DNA of 64,000 nucleotides from Schlegelella_A sp036263655 (GTDB lineage: Bacteria; Pseudomonadota; Gammaproteobacteria; Burkholderiales; Burkholderiaceae_C): contig DATAGP010000066.1 of assembly GCA_036263655.1 (NCBI GenBank), positions 54,395 to 118,394 of the forward strand. The letters are read 5' to 3'. A program made the translations under genes and the position numbers. This document shows positions 55,309-63,898 of this stretch, piece by piece (within the stretch, counting starts at the first letter, position 1; every line of letters begins with the position of its first letter). The notes under the pieces were generated by a model. That model was not told the origin of the DNA. It worked only from the letters and a program-made list of their open reading frames with translations, and ran no database searches.

Positions 55309-56937
55309 ATGAGCCGCGAGACCTGGAAGTTCGCGCCGGCCTACGAGCTGCCGCAGTTCCCGTTCGTTCCGCCTCCCGACCTCGGCGCCGGCGAGCCGAT
55401 CCGCTACCCGGTGGTGATCGCCGGCGGCGGCCTGGCCGGCCTCACGCTGGCCTGCGACCTCGCGCTGCGCGGCGTGCGCGCCGTCGTCCTCGACGAAGAC
55501 GACACGGTCGGCGTCAAGGGCGCGTCGTCGCGCGGCATCTGCTATGCGCAGAAGAGCCTCGAGGTGTTCGAGCGGCTCGGCATCTACGAGCGGATCCGCG
55601 CCAAGGGCATCACGTGGTCGGTCGGCCGCACTTTCTCGGGTCACGACGAGCTCTACACCTTCAACCTCAAGGACGACAGCCACTCCGAGCAGCCGCCCTT
55701 CATCAACCTGCAGCAGTTCTATCTCGAGTGGTTCCTGGTCGACCGCATCGTCGAGATCGGTGGCACCGACCTGCGCTGGAAGAACCGCGTCCTGAAGGTC
55801 GAGGAGGAGGCCGAGGCGGTCGTGGTGCAGGTCGAAACCCCTGCCGGCACCTACACGCTCGAGGCCGACTGGTTCATCGACGCGACCGGCGCCAACAGCA
55901 CGATCCGCAACGCCCTCGGTCTGGAAGTGCACCCCTCGCGCAGCACCGACCGCTGGTGCATCACCGACGTCCGCTTCGAGGTGCCGTTCGGCGCCGAGCG
56001 CTGGACCTGGGTCGATGCGCCCTTCAACGAGGGCCGCGGCGTCTGGCAGCACCTGATGGCCGACGACGTCTGGCGGCTCGACTACCAGATGGCCGAGGAC
56101 TGCGATCCCGAGACGATCAGCAGGCCGGAGGTGGCCGGTGCGCGCCTGCGCGAGCAGTTCGGTCCCGGCGTCGAGTTCGAGTTCGTGTGGATCGGGCCGT
56201 ATCAGTACCGCGACCACCTGCTCGACGACTTCCGCGTCGGCCGCATGATCTTCATCGGCGACTCGGCGCACGTCGTCTCGCCGTTCGGCGCACGCGGCGG
56301 CAACAACGGCATCCAGGACGCGGCCAACCTCGGCTGGAAGCTGGCCCTGGTGCTGGAAGGCGAGGCGCCGGACGCGCTGATCGACAGCTACCAGGCCGAG
56401 CGCCATGCGGCGGCGGTCGAGAACCTGACCGTCTGCCGGCGCACGGCGCGCTTCCTCGCCCCGCGCAGCGCCGCCGAGCACCGCCTGCGCCGGGCGGTGT
56501 GCACGCTGGCGAAGCGGCACGAGTTCGCGCGCCGCCTCGCCAACACCGGCCGCATGGCGCAGGCCAACGCCTACCCGCCGTCGCCCTGGGCGAAGCAGGG
56601 CTCGCGCTCGGTGCAGAACGTGGCCTTCGACGGCACCAGCCTCATGCGGTGCCTGCGCGGCGGGACGCGCTTCCTCGGCCTGGCGGTCGGTGCGAATGCG
56701 GCGACGCTGGCGAGCCTCGACGCGCTCGCGGCGCTGTTCCCGATCGACTTCCGCGGCCTCGATCCCGCGAGCCCGCTGGCCTTCCATCTCGGCGCGGGCG
56801 CGGGCACGGTGGTCGTCGTCCGCCCCGACGCCTACGTCGCGGCCTCGCTGCCGCAGGCGACGCCCGATGCCGTCGCGGCGGCGATGCGCGACGCCCTCGG
56901 AGTGGACGAGCGGCAACGGCTGGCGGCGGCCGCATGA
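55309..56937 (+). CDS. FAD-dependent aromatic-type monooxygenase
   Basis: This is a 542-residue flavoprotein of the UbiH/MhpA group. It has the dinucleotide motif VVIAGGGLAGLTLACDLALRG, DATGANSTIR, and the second FAD motif GDSAHVVSPFGARGGNNGIQD. The length and C-terminal thioredoxin-like part (AGTVVVVRPDAYVA) fit phenol-type hydroxylases such as MhpA. It probably hydroxylates a phenolic or heteroaromatic acid. It lies 9 bp after the hydrolase gene, and its stop overlaps the DUF2783 start. Confidence 0.9.
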   Translation: MSRETWKFAPAYELPQFPFVPPPDLGAGEPIRYPVVIAGGGLAGLTLACDLALRGVRAVVLDEDDTVGVKGASSRGICYAQKSLEVFERLGIYERIRAKGITWSVGRTFSGHDELYTFNLKDDSHSEQPPFINLQQFYLEWFLVDRIVEIGGTDLRWKNRVLKVEEEAEAVVVQVETPAGTYTLEADWFIDATGANSTIRNALGLEVHPSRSTDRWCITDVRFEVPFGAERWTWVDAPFNEGRGVWQHLMADDVWRLDYQMAEDCDPETISRPEVAGARLREQFGPGVEFEFVWIGPYQYRDHLLDDFRVGRMIFIGDSAHVVSPFGARGGNNGIQDAANLGWKLALVLEGEAPDALIDSYQAERHAAAVENLTVCRRTARFLAPRSAAEHRLRRAVCTLAKRHEFARRLANTGRMAQANAYPPSPWAKQGSRSVQNVAFDGTSLMRCLRGGTRFLGLAVGANAATLASLDALAALFPIDFRGLDPASPLAFHLGAGAGTVVVVRPDAYVAASLPQATPDAVAAAMRDALGVDERQRLAAAA

Positions 56938-57161
56938 GCGCGCCGCCCGCCCGCGCCATGCGCACCGACGCCCGCATTCCCGATCCGGACGGCTTCTACG
57001 AGGCCTTGCTCGCCGCCCACGAAGGCCTCGGCGACGACGCGAGCAACGACCTCAACGCCCGGCTCGTGCTCCTGCTCGCCAACCAGGTCGCCGACCAGCA
57101 GGTGCTGCTCGAGTGCATCGCCGAGGCGCGCGCCGGGTCCGGCGCAACCCCTCAGCGGTAG
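56934..57161 (+). CDS. DUF2783 small protein
   Basis: This is a 75-residue protein. The sequence PDPDGFYEALLAAHEGLGDDAS, NARLVLLLANQVADQQVL is the pattern I know as DUF2783, small helical proteins almost always next to FAD monooxygenases. The role is unknown; an accessory function for the hydroxylase is likely. It overlaps the monooxygenase stop (ATGA) and, at its other end, the 3' end of the convergent second monooxygenase gene by 10 bp. Confidence 0.85.
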   Translation: MSAPPARAMRTDARIPDPDGFYEALLAAHEGLGDDASNDLNARLVLLLANQVADQQVLLECIAEARAGSGATPQR

Positions 57162-58327
57162 ACGAGCCCCGACAGGCGCCAGGCGAGCTGGCGCCGGAAC
57201 GCCGGCAGACGGGACAGCAGCGACAAGGCCAGGTTTCGCACGGCGCGCAGGCCCGGCCTGACCGTCGCCAGGCGGGTCAGGCGGTCGGCCAGGGCGACCA
57301 CCTGCTGCGCGGCGGGACGCCGCTCGCGGCCGTAGGCGTCGAGCGCGGTCGCGCTGCCGGCGAGCGCCTGCACCAGCGCCTCGGCGAGGCGAACGGCGTC
57401 GAGGATGCCGGCGTTCATGCCCTGGCCCCCAGCCGGGCTGTGCACGTGCGCGGCGTCGCCGGCGAGCAGCACGCGGCCGGCACGATAGGCATCGGCGACG
57501 CGATGCTGGACCCGGAAGCGCGATCCCCAGACGACCTCCTTCACGACGGCGCGCGTTCCCGCCGGGCCGCGCGCATCGAGCAGCGCCTGCATGTAGTCGC
57601 GCCCCGGCTGCTCGGGCGCGTCGTCGACCGTCGCGACGATCCGATGCGTGCCGCCCGGCAGCGGCGCCAGCACGGCCATGCCGGCCGGCGAGAAGTAGAG
57701 GATCACCTCCGGCACCGGGCTCGGCCCTTCGAGGCGAACGTCCGCCAGGACGAAGGACTCCGCGTAGCTGCCGCCGCTGAAGGCGATGCCGGCGCGCTGC
57801 CGCACCGTGCTGTGCATGCCGTCGGCGCCGACGACGTACCGGGCACGCAGGCGGCTGCCGTCGTCGAGCGTGGCGGTGGCGCCGGACGCGTCCTGCGCCA
57901 GGTCGACCAGGCTGCGCGGCCGCAGGACGCGGCCGCCGAGCTCGGTCAGGCGCTCGAGCAGCACCGCCTCGGTCACCGCCTGCGACACCATCAGGGTGTA
58001 CGGGTAGGCGGTGGGCAGCGTGTCGAAGGCGATCGGCACCAGCACCCGGTCGCGGTCGCGGATGGTGAAGCGACGCGCCTGCAGGCCGAGCTCGACCAGG
58101 CGGGCGGCGACGCCGAGCGGCTCGAGCATCTCCAGCGTGCGCGCGTGGACGACCGCGGCGCGCGAGGTGTTGGCGCCGGCGGCGAGCCGGTCGATCACCG
58201 TCGTTCGCTGGCCGCGCGCTGCCAGGGCGGCGGCGAGGGTGAGGCCGCAGGGGCCGGCGCCGACGATCAGGACGTCGGCGTCGAACGCCTCGGTGTTCGA
58301 GGAGGAAGCGGCAGGAACGGCGGTCAT
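57152..58327 (-). CDS. Second FAD-dependent monooxygenase (PheA/TfdB-like)
   Basis: This is a 391-residue flavoprotein. It has VLIVGAGPCGLTLAAALAARG, the substrate/FAD segment YVVGADGMHSTVRQRAG, and GDAAHVHSPAGGQGMNAGILD. It is shorter than the operon's other monooxygenase and lacks the C-terminal domain, resembling polyketide or antibiotic hydroxylases. It diverges from its own TetR regulator across 96 bp with two palindromic sites. It probably hydroxylates or inactivates an aromatic compound. Confidence 0.9.
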   Translation of the reverse strand: MTAVPAASSSNTEAFDADVLIVGAGPCGLTLAAALAARGQRTTVIDRLAAGANTSRAAVVHARTLEMLEPLGVAARLVELGLQARRFTIRDRDRVLVPIAFDTLPTAYPYTLMVSQAVTEAVLLERLTELGGRVLRPRSLVDLAQDASGATATLDDGSRLRARYVVGADGMHSTVRQRAGIAFSGGSYAESFVLADVRLEGPSPVPEVILYFSPAGMAVLAPLPGGTHRIVATVDDAPEQPGRDYMQALLDARGPAGTRAVVKEVVWGSRFRVQHRVADAYRAGRVLLAGDAAHVHSPAGGQGMNAGILDAVRLAEALVQALAGSATALDAYGRERRPAAQQVVALADRLTRLATVRPGLRAVRNLALSLLSRLPAFRRQLAWRLSGLVYR

Positions 58328-58353
58328 CGGGATCTCCTGGTCAACGGTTGTGG

Positions 58354-58409
58354 GTCAACATGTGTTGACACTGTGCACCTGCTGAAAGCAAAAGTCAACA
58401 AGCGTTGGC
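58354..58409. promoter_or_regulatory. TetR operators between FAD monooxygenase and TetR genes
   Basis: There is a perfect 7-2-7 dyad, GTCAACA-TG-TGTTGAC (58354-58369), and a related imperfect one, GTCAACA-AG-CGTTGGC (58394-58409), 40 bp downstream. A further half-site GTCAAC is at 58340. The spacing of about four helical turns places both on one face of the DNA. They cover the divergent promoters. Confidence 0.75.
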
Positions 58410-58423
58410 TTAAACTCGCGAGC

Positions 58424-58993
58424 ATGAGCGACCCCGCCCCCGCCCCACGCCGATCCGACGCCACCAAGGCCGCCATCCTGGCTGCGGCCCGCGAGCAGTT
58501 CGCGGCCGTCGGCTACCAGGGCGCGACCATCCGCGCGATCGCCGCGGCCGCCGGCATCGACCCGGCGATGGTCATGCGCTACTTCGGCAACAAGGAGGGG
58601 CTGTTCGCCCAGGCCGCCGAGTTCGACCTGCGCCTGCCCGACCTCGCCGACGTGCCGAAGCGGGAGATCGGCGCGGCCCTGGTCCGGCATTTCCTGCAGC
58701 GCTGGGAGGGCGACGAGACGCTGATGGCCCTGCTGCGCGCTGCCGTGACGAACGAGTCGGCGGCCGCTCGCCTGCAATCGATCTTCGCGACGCAGATGGC
58801 GCCGCTCGTCGGCCGGCTCAGCGGCGAGCCGCGCGCCGCGGCCGCCGCGCGCGCCGGGCTGATCGCGACGCAGATCCTCGGCCTGGCCCTCTGCCGCTAC
58901 ATCCTCAGGCTGCCGCCGGTGGCGGCGCTGAAGCCGGCCGAGATCGTGCGCCGGGTCGCTCCGACGGTGCAGGCGTACCTGTTCGACCCCTGA
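58424..58993 (+). CDS. TetR-family repressor of the divergent monooxygenase gene
   Basis: This is a 189-residue regulator. The N-terminal helix-turn-helix is seen in TKAAILAAAREQFAAVGYQG and AIAAAAGIDPAMVMRYFGNK. The C-terminal ligand domain resembles the common TetR_C type (RYILRLPPVAAL). It starts just after the twin operators and is expected to repress both itself and the monooxygenase until an effector binds. Confidence 0.92.
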   Translation: MSDPAPAPRRSDATKAAILAAAREQFAAVGYQGATIRAIAAAAGIDPAMVMRYFGNKEGLFAQAAEFDLRLPDLADVPKREIGAALVRHFLQRWEGDETLMALLRAAVTNESAAARLQSIFATQMAPLVGRLSGEPRAAAAARAGLIATQILGLALCRYILRLPPVAALKPAEIVRRVAPTVQAYLFDP

Positions 58994-59114
58994 GGGCGGT
59001 TGCTGCTGGCGCCGTCTCGGGGACGTTTCGCGCCGTTCCGCGCCGTTTCGTCGCAGCACCGTCGACTGCCGCGAACCCCGAGCGCAGAGTGCGTCCATCG
59101 CACCGGGAAACGCC

Positions 59115-59528
59115 ATGCAGCTCACACCACTCATCGCCGTGCACCTGAGCGCGGCCCTCGCGGCCCTCGCGATCGGACCGGTCGCGGTGTGGGCGCGGCG
59201 AGGCGGCACCCAGCGCGCAAGGCTGCATCGCGCCTTCGGCTACGCCTTCGTCACCCTGATGATCGCCGCGGCCCTGACCGCGGTCTTCATCCGTGACTTC
59301 AGGCTTCCGAACATCGCCGGCTACACGCCCATCCACGCGCTCGTCCCGGCCACGCTGGTCAGTCTCTTCGTCGCCTTCCGCAAGCTGGCGCGCGGCGACG
59401 TCGCCGGGCATCGGCGCTGGATGCAGGGCGTGTACGTCGGGGGCTGCATCGTCGCCGGCGTTTTCGCCTTCCTGCCCGGCCGCTATCTCCACAACCTCGT
59501 CTTCGGCCAGCTCCTGGTGCTGGTCTGA
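59115..59528 (+). CDS. DUF2306-like small membrane protein
   Basis: This is a 137-residue protein with four hydrophobic helices (for example LIAVHLSAALAALAIGPVAVW and ALVPATLVSLFVAF). Conserved residues in HRAFGYAFV and GHRRWMQGVY include histidines. This is the DUF2306 pattern of four-helix membrane proteins, possibly haem- or quinone-related. It precedes the 2TM-LytS-LytTR genes on the same strand and may share their transcript. Confidence 0.78.
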   Translation: MQLTPLIAVHLSAALAALAIGPVAVWARRGGTQRARLHRAFGYAFVTLMIAAALTAVFIRDFRLPNIAGYTPIHALVPATLVSLFVAFRKLARGDVAGHRRWMQGVYVGGCIVAGVFAFLPGRYLHNLVFGQLLVLV

Positions 59529-59557
59529 GATCTCTTCCACACTCGAAAGGAAACGCC

Positions 59558-59851
59558 ATGAACACGTCGTCGTCTTCTCTCACCCCCGACGACCTCGATG
59601 GCCTGGCCCGCCGCCGCGCCGGCATGCTCGCCGGCTGGCTCGTGCACGCGACGGTCTTCGTCCTCGTCAACATCCTGCTCGCCACACTGTCCTTCATGAA
59701 CGGCCGCACCTGGGCCCTCTATCCGTTCTTCGGCTGGGGCCTCGGCCTCGCCATCCATGGCATGGTGGTCCTGATGTCGCGACTCGGCGGCGGCTTCATG
59801 GGGCGGCTGGTGCAGCGCGAGCGCGAGCTGCTGGCGCGCCGCAACGCCTGA
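59558..59851 (+). CDS. 2TM-domain membrane protein
   Basis: This is a 97-residue protein with two helices. It has the family pattern RRAGMLAGWLVHATVFVLVN followed by WALYPFFGWGLGLAIHGM. 2TM domains commonly sit at the N terminus of, or next to, LytS-type kinases; here it is a separate gene 9 bp before the kinase. It may be a sensory or accessory subunit. AAGGAAA lies ahead of the ATG. Confidence 0.85.
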   Translation: MNTSSSSLTPDDLDGLARRRAGMLAGWLVHATVFVLVNILLATLSFMNGRTWALYPFFGWGLGLAIHGMVVLMSRLGGGFMGRLVQRERELLARRNA

Positions 59852-59860
59852 CGGACGGCC

Positions 59861-60889
59861 TTGAAGCGCGATCAAGCCTGGTCGATGGGCCTGCGCCTGC
59901 TGCAGGCCGCGGTCGTCAACAGCCTCATCGCGCTCGGCCTCACGCTGTGGGGCAGCGCGCCGTTCGGCTCGAACTTCCTCTACTCGCAGCTCATCGGCCT
60001 GTCGATCTGGGCGTTGATCGACTTCGGCCGCCTGTGGCTGGTCGACGACTGGGAGCGGCAGTGGCATCGGCTCGTGATCCTCGTGCCGTTCGGGGTCGCC
60101 GGCGGCTACGTGCTGGGCACCCTCGCCGGCGACGCGCTGCTCGGCCGGCCGGCGCTCGCGCACTGGGTCGCCCAGCCGCGCCACGCCCTCGGCATGCTGG
60201 CGATGAGCCTGCTCGCCGGCGCTGCCGTCACCTACTACTTCCTCAGCCGCGAGCGGCTCGCGTCCTTGCGCCAGCGCGAGCTCGCGGCGCGCAACCTCGC
60301 CACCGAGAGCCGGCTCAAGCTGCTCGAGACGCAGCTCGAGCCGCACATGCTCTTCAACACGCTCGCCAACCTGCGGGCCCTGATCGGCACCGACCCGACG
60401 CGATCGCAGCGCATGCTCGATCACCTGATCGCCTACCTGCGCGCGACGCTGCAGGCCTCGCGCGCGACGACCCATCCGCTGCGCGCCGAGTTCGATCGCC
60501 TGCGCGACTACCTGGAGCTGATGTCGATCCGCATGGGGCCGCGCCTCGGCTTCGCGCTTCAGCTGCCGCGCGAGCTCGAGAACGAGCCGGTGCCGACCCT
60601 GCTCCTGCAGCCGCTGGTCGAGAACAGCGTCCTGCACGGCCTCGAGGGGCAGGTCGCCGGCGGCCGGGTGACCGTCTCCGCGCGTCGCGATGGCGACGAC
60701 GTCGTCCTCGAGGTGGTCGACACCGGCGTCGGCCTGGGCGCTTCGGGCGCGCCGGCGGCGGAGGGCTTCGGCATGGCGCAGACTCGCGAGCGGCTGGCGA
60801 CGCTGTACGGCGCCGCCGCCCGTGTCGAGCTCGGCCCCGGCCCGAGCGGCGGGGCCCGGGCGACCGCGCGCTTTCCCGCGAGGAGCTGA
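59861..60889 (+). CDS. LytS-family sensor histidine kinase
   Basis: This is a 342-residue membrane kinase with about four helices (residues 10-140). A His_kinase domain follows with phospho-acceptor His162 (LETQLEPHMLFNTLANLRAL), and an ATPase region (LLLQPLVENSVLHGL, VDTGVGLG). TTG at 59861 gives the longest sensible protein; an ATG at 59885 is an alternative. Its stop overlaps the start of the LytTR regulator gene (TGATG). Confidence 0.9.
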   Translation: MKRDQAWSMGLRLLQAAVVNSLIALGLTLWGSAPFGSNFLYSQLIGLSIWALIDFGRLWLVDDWERQWHRLVILVPFGVAGGYVLGTLAGDALLGRPALAHWVAQPRHALGMLAMSLLAGAAVTYYFLSRERLASLRQRELAARNLATESRLKLLETQLEPHMLFNTLANLRALIGTDPTRSQRMLDHLIAYLRATLQASRATTHPLRAEFDRLRDYLELMSIRMGPRLGFALQLPRELENEPVPTLLLQPLVENSVLHGLEGQVAGGRVTVSARRDGDDVVLEVVDTGVGLGASGAPAAEGFGMAQTRERLATLYGAAARVELGPGPSGGARATARFPARS

Positions 60890-61692
60890 TGGCTGCGCCA
60901 CCCACCGCCTTGATCGCCGAAGACGAGCCCCTGCTCGCCGCCGCCCTGGAGGCGGAGCTGGCGAGCGCCTGGCCCGAGCTGCGCGTCGTCGCGACCGTGG
61001 GCGACGGCGCCTCGGCGGTCGACCGCGCGCTCGCCCTGCTGCCCGACGTGCTGTTCTTCGACGTCCGCATGCCCGCGCTCAGCGGCCTGGACGCCGCGGC
61101 GGCGCTCGCCGACGACTGGCCGGCGGGGCGGCCCTTCCCGGCGCTCGTCTTCGTGACCGCGTACGACGAATACGCGCTCCGGGCCTTCGACACGCAGGCG
61201 GTCGACTACGTGCTGAAGCCGGTGCAGCCGGCCCGCCTGCGCAGGACCGTCGAGCGCCTGCGCGAGCTGCTGGCGACGCGCGCCCGCGGCGGCGAGGACC
61301 TCGACGCGACGCTCGCGCAGCTGCGCCGCCTGGTGCAGGCCGCGCACGCACCGGCGACCGGGGAAGCGCCGCTGCAGGTGATCCAGGCCGGCACCAGCTC
61401 CGGCATCCGCATGGTCCCGGTCGCCGAGGTCGTCTTCTTCGAGGCCGCCGACAAGTACGTGCGCGTCATGACGGAGCGGCACGAGCACCTCATCCGCACG
61501 CCCCTGCGCGAGCTGCTGCCGCGGCTCGACCCGGCCGTCTTCTGGCAGGTGCACCGCGGCACGGTCGTGCGCGCCGCGGCGATCGAGAGCGTCGTCCGCG
61601 ACGAGAGCGGCAAGCTGAGCCTGGTGCTGCGTGGCCGGCCGGAGAAGCTGCCGGTGAGCCGGCTCTACGCTCACCTCTTCAAGGCCATGTGA
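60889..61692 (+). CDS. LytTR-family response regulator
   Basis: This is a 267-residue regulator. The receiver has Asp58 (VLFFDVRMPALSG) and the Lys in YVLKPVQP. The LytTR DNA-binding domain shows VVFFEAADKYVRVMT, LLPRLDPAVFWQVHRGTVV and KLPVSRLYAHLFK. It pairs with the kinase encoded immediately upstream. Typical targets are envelope or transport genes; none is evident here. Confidence 0.93.
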   Translation: MAAPPTALIAEDEPLLAAALEAELASAWPELRVVATVGDGASAVDRALALLPDVLFFDVRMPALSGLDAAAALADDWPAGRPFPALVFVTAYDEYALRAFDTQAVDYVLKPVQPARLRRTVERLRELLATRARGGEDLDATLAQLRRLVQAAHAPATGEAPLQVIQAGTSSGIRMVPVAEVVFFEAADKYVRVMTERHEHLIRTPLRELLPRLDPAVFWQVHRGTVVRAAAIESVVRDESGKLSLVLRGRPEKLPVSRLYAHLFKAM

Positions 61693-61767
61693 CCGCGCCG
61701 CTCGCGGCCCTGATCCCTCTGCGGCGACCCGAGTCGCTGGCCGACAAGCCTGGCACCGCGGCGCAGG

Positions 61768-62406
61768 TCAAGGCGCGCGCCGACGCCCCTGTCCGCGACG
61801 GACGAAGGCCAGAAGGGCCGCCCCCGATCCGAGCAGCAACAGCGTCGACGGCTCCGGCACCGGCGAGGCGACGAAGGTGAAGTCAGCGGCGCTGAACTGC
61901 TGCATCGCCTGCTGTCCGGCCGCTCCGACCAGATTGGTCATGCGGGCGAGGATTTTCAGGTCGGCGCCGCTGTCCGAGATGTCCGTCGAGTAGACGAGCC
62001 GCGGCAGGTTGAGCCCGCTGTTGAAGTAGACGAAGAGCCCGGGCCCCGACGTCGTGATGCGGTCGGCGATCAGGTTGGCGGCGTTGCCGGCACCGAAGGG
62101 CGTCGCTGGGTCGTTGTCGTTGTCGAAGGTTCGCAGCACAACGACGTTGGTCCCGGTCGGGGGCACGTCGGCGATCACCCCGTTGGCGAAGCTGACGGGG
62201 CTCGATGCGAGCGCGTTGCTCTGGAAGGCGAAGAGGTCGAGCGCTGGGTCGAAGACGATGGAGGGCTCCCCGCCGAGGATTTGGCGGCCAGGGGTGGTCA
62301 GGGCATCGCTGCCGGCGAAGGAATCGTTGAATGAAAAGGTCGCTGCCTGGGTTGCCGCGCTGACGAGAAGCGCCGAGCCGGCGAGAAGAAGTTTCCAGCG
62401 TCGCAT
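61768..62406 (-). CDS. PEP-CTERM sorted exported protein
   Basis: This is a 212-residue protein with an N-terminal signal (LLLAGSALLVSAATQAA). A beta-rich body follows without recognised domains, then the C-terminal sorting tag: VPEPSTLLLLGSGAALLAFV followed by RRGQGRRR. Such proteins are processed by exosortase (EpsH/XrtA-type) and linked to exopolysaccharide-producing systems. No exosortase is present in the window. AAGGAGAT supports the ATG at 62406. Confidence 0.9.
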   Translation of the reverse strand: MRRWKLLLAGSALLVSAATQAATFSFNDSFAGSDALTTPGRQILGGEPSIVFDPALDLFAFQSNALASSPVSFANGVIADVPPTGTNVVVLRTFDNDNDPATPFGAGNAANLIADRITTSGPGLFVYFNSGLNLPRLVYSTDISDSGADLKILARMTNLVGAAGQQAMQQFSAADFTFVASPVPEPSTLLLLGSGAALLAFVRRGQGRRRAP

Positions 62407-62590
62407 GTCGATCTCCTTGATGTGAGCGAGAGCGTGGGGGCATGAACATGCCACCGGCCGAGCCCTGGTGTCAAAAGGGAGGCCGCGGGACCTTCGCCGC
62501 CGCTTCTCCGAGCCTTCATATCGCCCGCACCTCGGCCGGCGACAGTGCTCCTCACGCGGCGATGGTGCCGCGGTCACGAGGAGCAGGATC

Positions 62591-63898
62591 ATGTTCGAGC
62601 GCATCAGGATGTGGGCGGAAGCGATGCAGCGCCGGTTCTCGCGCTGGCGCGCCCGCCGGCACGCGAGCGCCGCGGGCCGCTTCCAGACAAGCGTCGTCGC
62701 CGACCGTCTCGGACCCGAGCTGCGCCGCATGCTGGCGCCGCTGGCGCTGGTCGTGCTGGCCACCGGCTCGGCCTTCGTGCTGGTGCGCCATCCGCCCGTG
62801 CAGGGCGTCGGCCGCGGCGAGGTCGGCATCCGCATCAACAGCTTCAGCGGCGCGACGACGGAGTGGAGCGAGGGCAGCGTCCTGGTGTGGCCGGCCGTGC
62901 ACCGGCTGCGCGTGCTCTCGCTGCGCGACCAGAGCTGGCGGGCGACGCAGATGAGCCGCGCCGACGGCCCGGCGCCGCTGCAGTCGGTGGAGGGCCTGTC
63001 CGTCGGCGCCGACCTCACGGTGCGCTACGCCGTCGATCCGCTGAAGGCGGCGGCGATGGCGAAGAGCCTGCCCGAGAACATCGCCGCCGACCTCGTCGAG
63101 CCGGCGGCGCAGGGCGTCGTCTACAAGGTCTTCGCCCGCTACACGGTGCGCGAGATCTTCTCGACCAAGCGGGCCGAGATCCAGCAGGCGATCGAGGCCG
63201 AGCTGAAGCCGCGCCTGGCCGCCGACGGACTGCTCCTGCGCGCGGTGCAGATCGGCAAGGTCGACCTGCCGGCCGACTACCGGCGCGGCATGGAGACGCT
63301 GCTCGCAGAGGAGCTGGCGACCGAGAAGATGCGCTACACGCTCGACTTGAAGGACAAGCGCGTCAGGGAGACCGAGCTCGACGCCCGCGCCGAGAAGGTG
63401 CGGCGCGAGATCGGCGCCGAGGCCGCCGGCCGCGAGCAGGTGATCGCCGCCAAGGCGCAGGAAGAGGCGATGAAGCACGTCCTGCCGTTCAAGCAGCGGC
63501 AGATCGAGCAGCGCCAGCTCGAGGCCGAGGCCGCGAAGGTGACGCGCATCAAGGCCGCCGAAGCGAGCGCGCAGTCGCGGCGGATCGAGGCCGGCGGCGA
63601 GGCCGAGGCGCGGCAGAAGCTCGTCGATGCCGAGGCCTACCGGATGGACAAGGTCGGCAGGGCCGGCGCCGAGCAGATGAGCCGCGAAGGCAGCCTGCTC
63701 ACTCGCCATCCGCTGCTGATCCAGAAGACGCTGGCGGACAAGCTCTCCGACAAGATTCAGGTGATCATCGCCGCGCCGCCGAGCGACGGCGGCTTCATCG
63801 GCGCCTCGCTGCTCGGCACGCCGAAGCGCGTCGAGGTCGCTGCCGGAGCCGACGAGGAGCAGCACGCGGCCTCGACGACGACGAAGGAAGCGCCGTGA
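62591..63898 (+). CDS. SPFH/band-7 (prohibitin-like) membrane protein
   Basis: This is a 435-residue protein with one N-terminal helix (LAPLALVVLATGSAFVLV) and an SPFH domain (VGRGEVGIRINSFSGATTEW, LTVRYAVDP, FARYTVREIFSTKR). A long charged coiled coil follows (about 240-370). It should form a membrane-anchored scaffold in the periplasm or cytosol. GAGGAG precedes the ATG. It is divergent from the PEP-CTERM gene and its stop overlaps the next gene. Confidence 0.92.
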   Translation: MFERIRMWAEAMQRRFSRWRARRHASAAGRFQTSVVADRLGPELRRMLAPLALVVLATGSAFVLVRHPPVQGVGRGEVGIRINSFSGATTEWSEGSVLVWPAVHRLRVLSLRDQSWRATQMSRADGPAPLQSVEGLSVGADLTVRYAVDPLKAAAMAKSLPENIAADLVEPAAQGVVYKVFARYTVREIFSTKRAEIQQAIEAELKPRLAADGLLLRAVQIGKVDLPADYRRGMETLLAEELATEKMRYTLDLKDKRVRETELDARAEKVRREIGAEAAGREQVIAAKAQEEAMKHVLPFKQRQIEQRQLEAEAAKVTRIKAAEASAQSRRIEAGGEAEARQKLVDAEAYRMDKVGRAGAEQMSREGSLLTRHPLLIQKTLADKLSDKIQVIIAAPPSDGGFIGASLLGTPKRVEVAAGADEEQHAASTTTKEAP

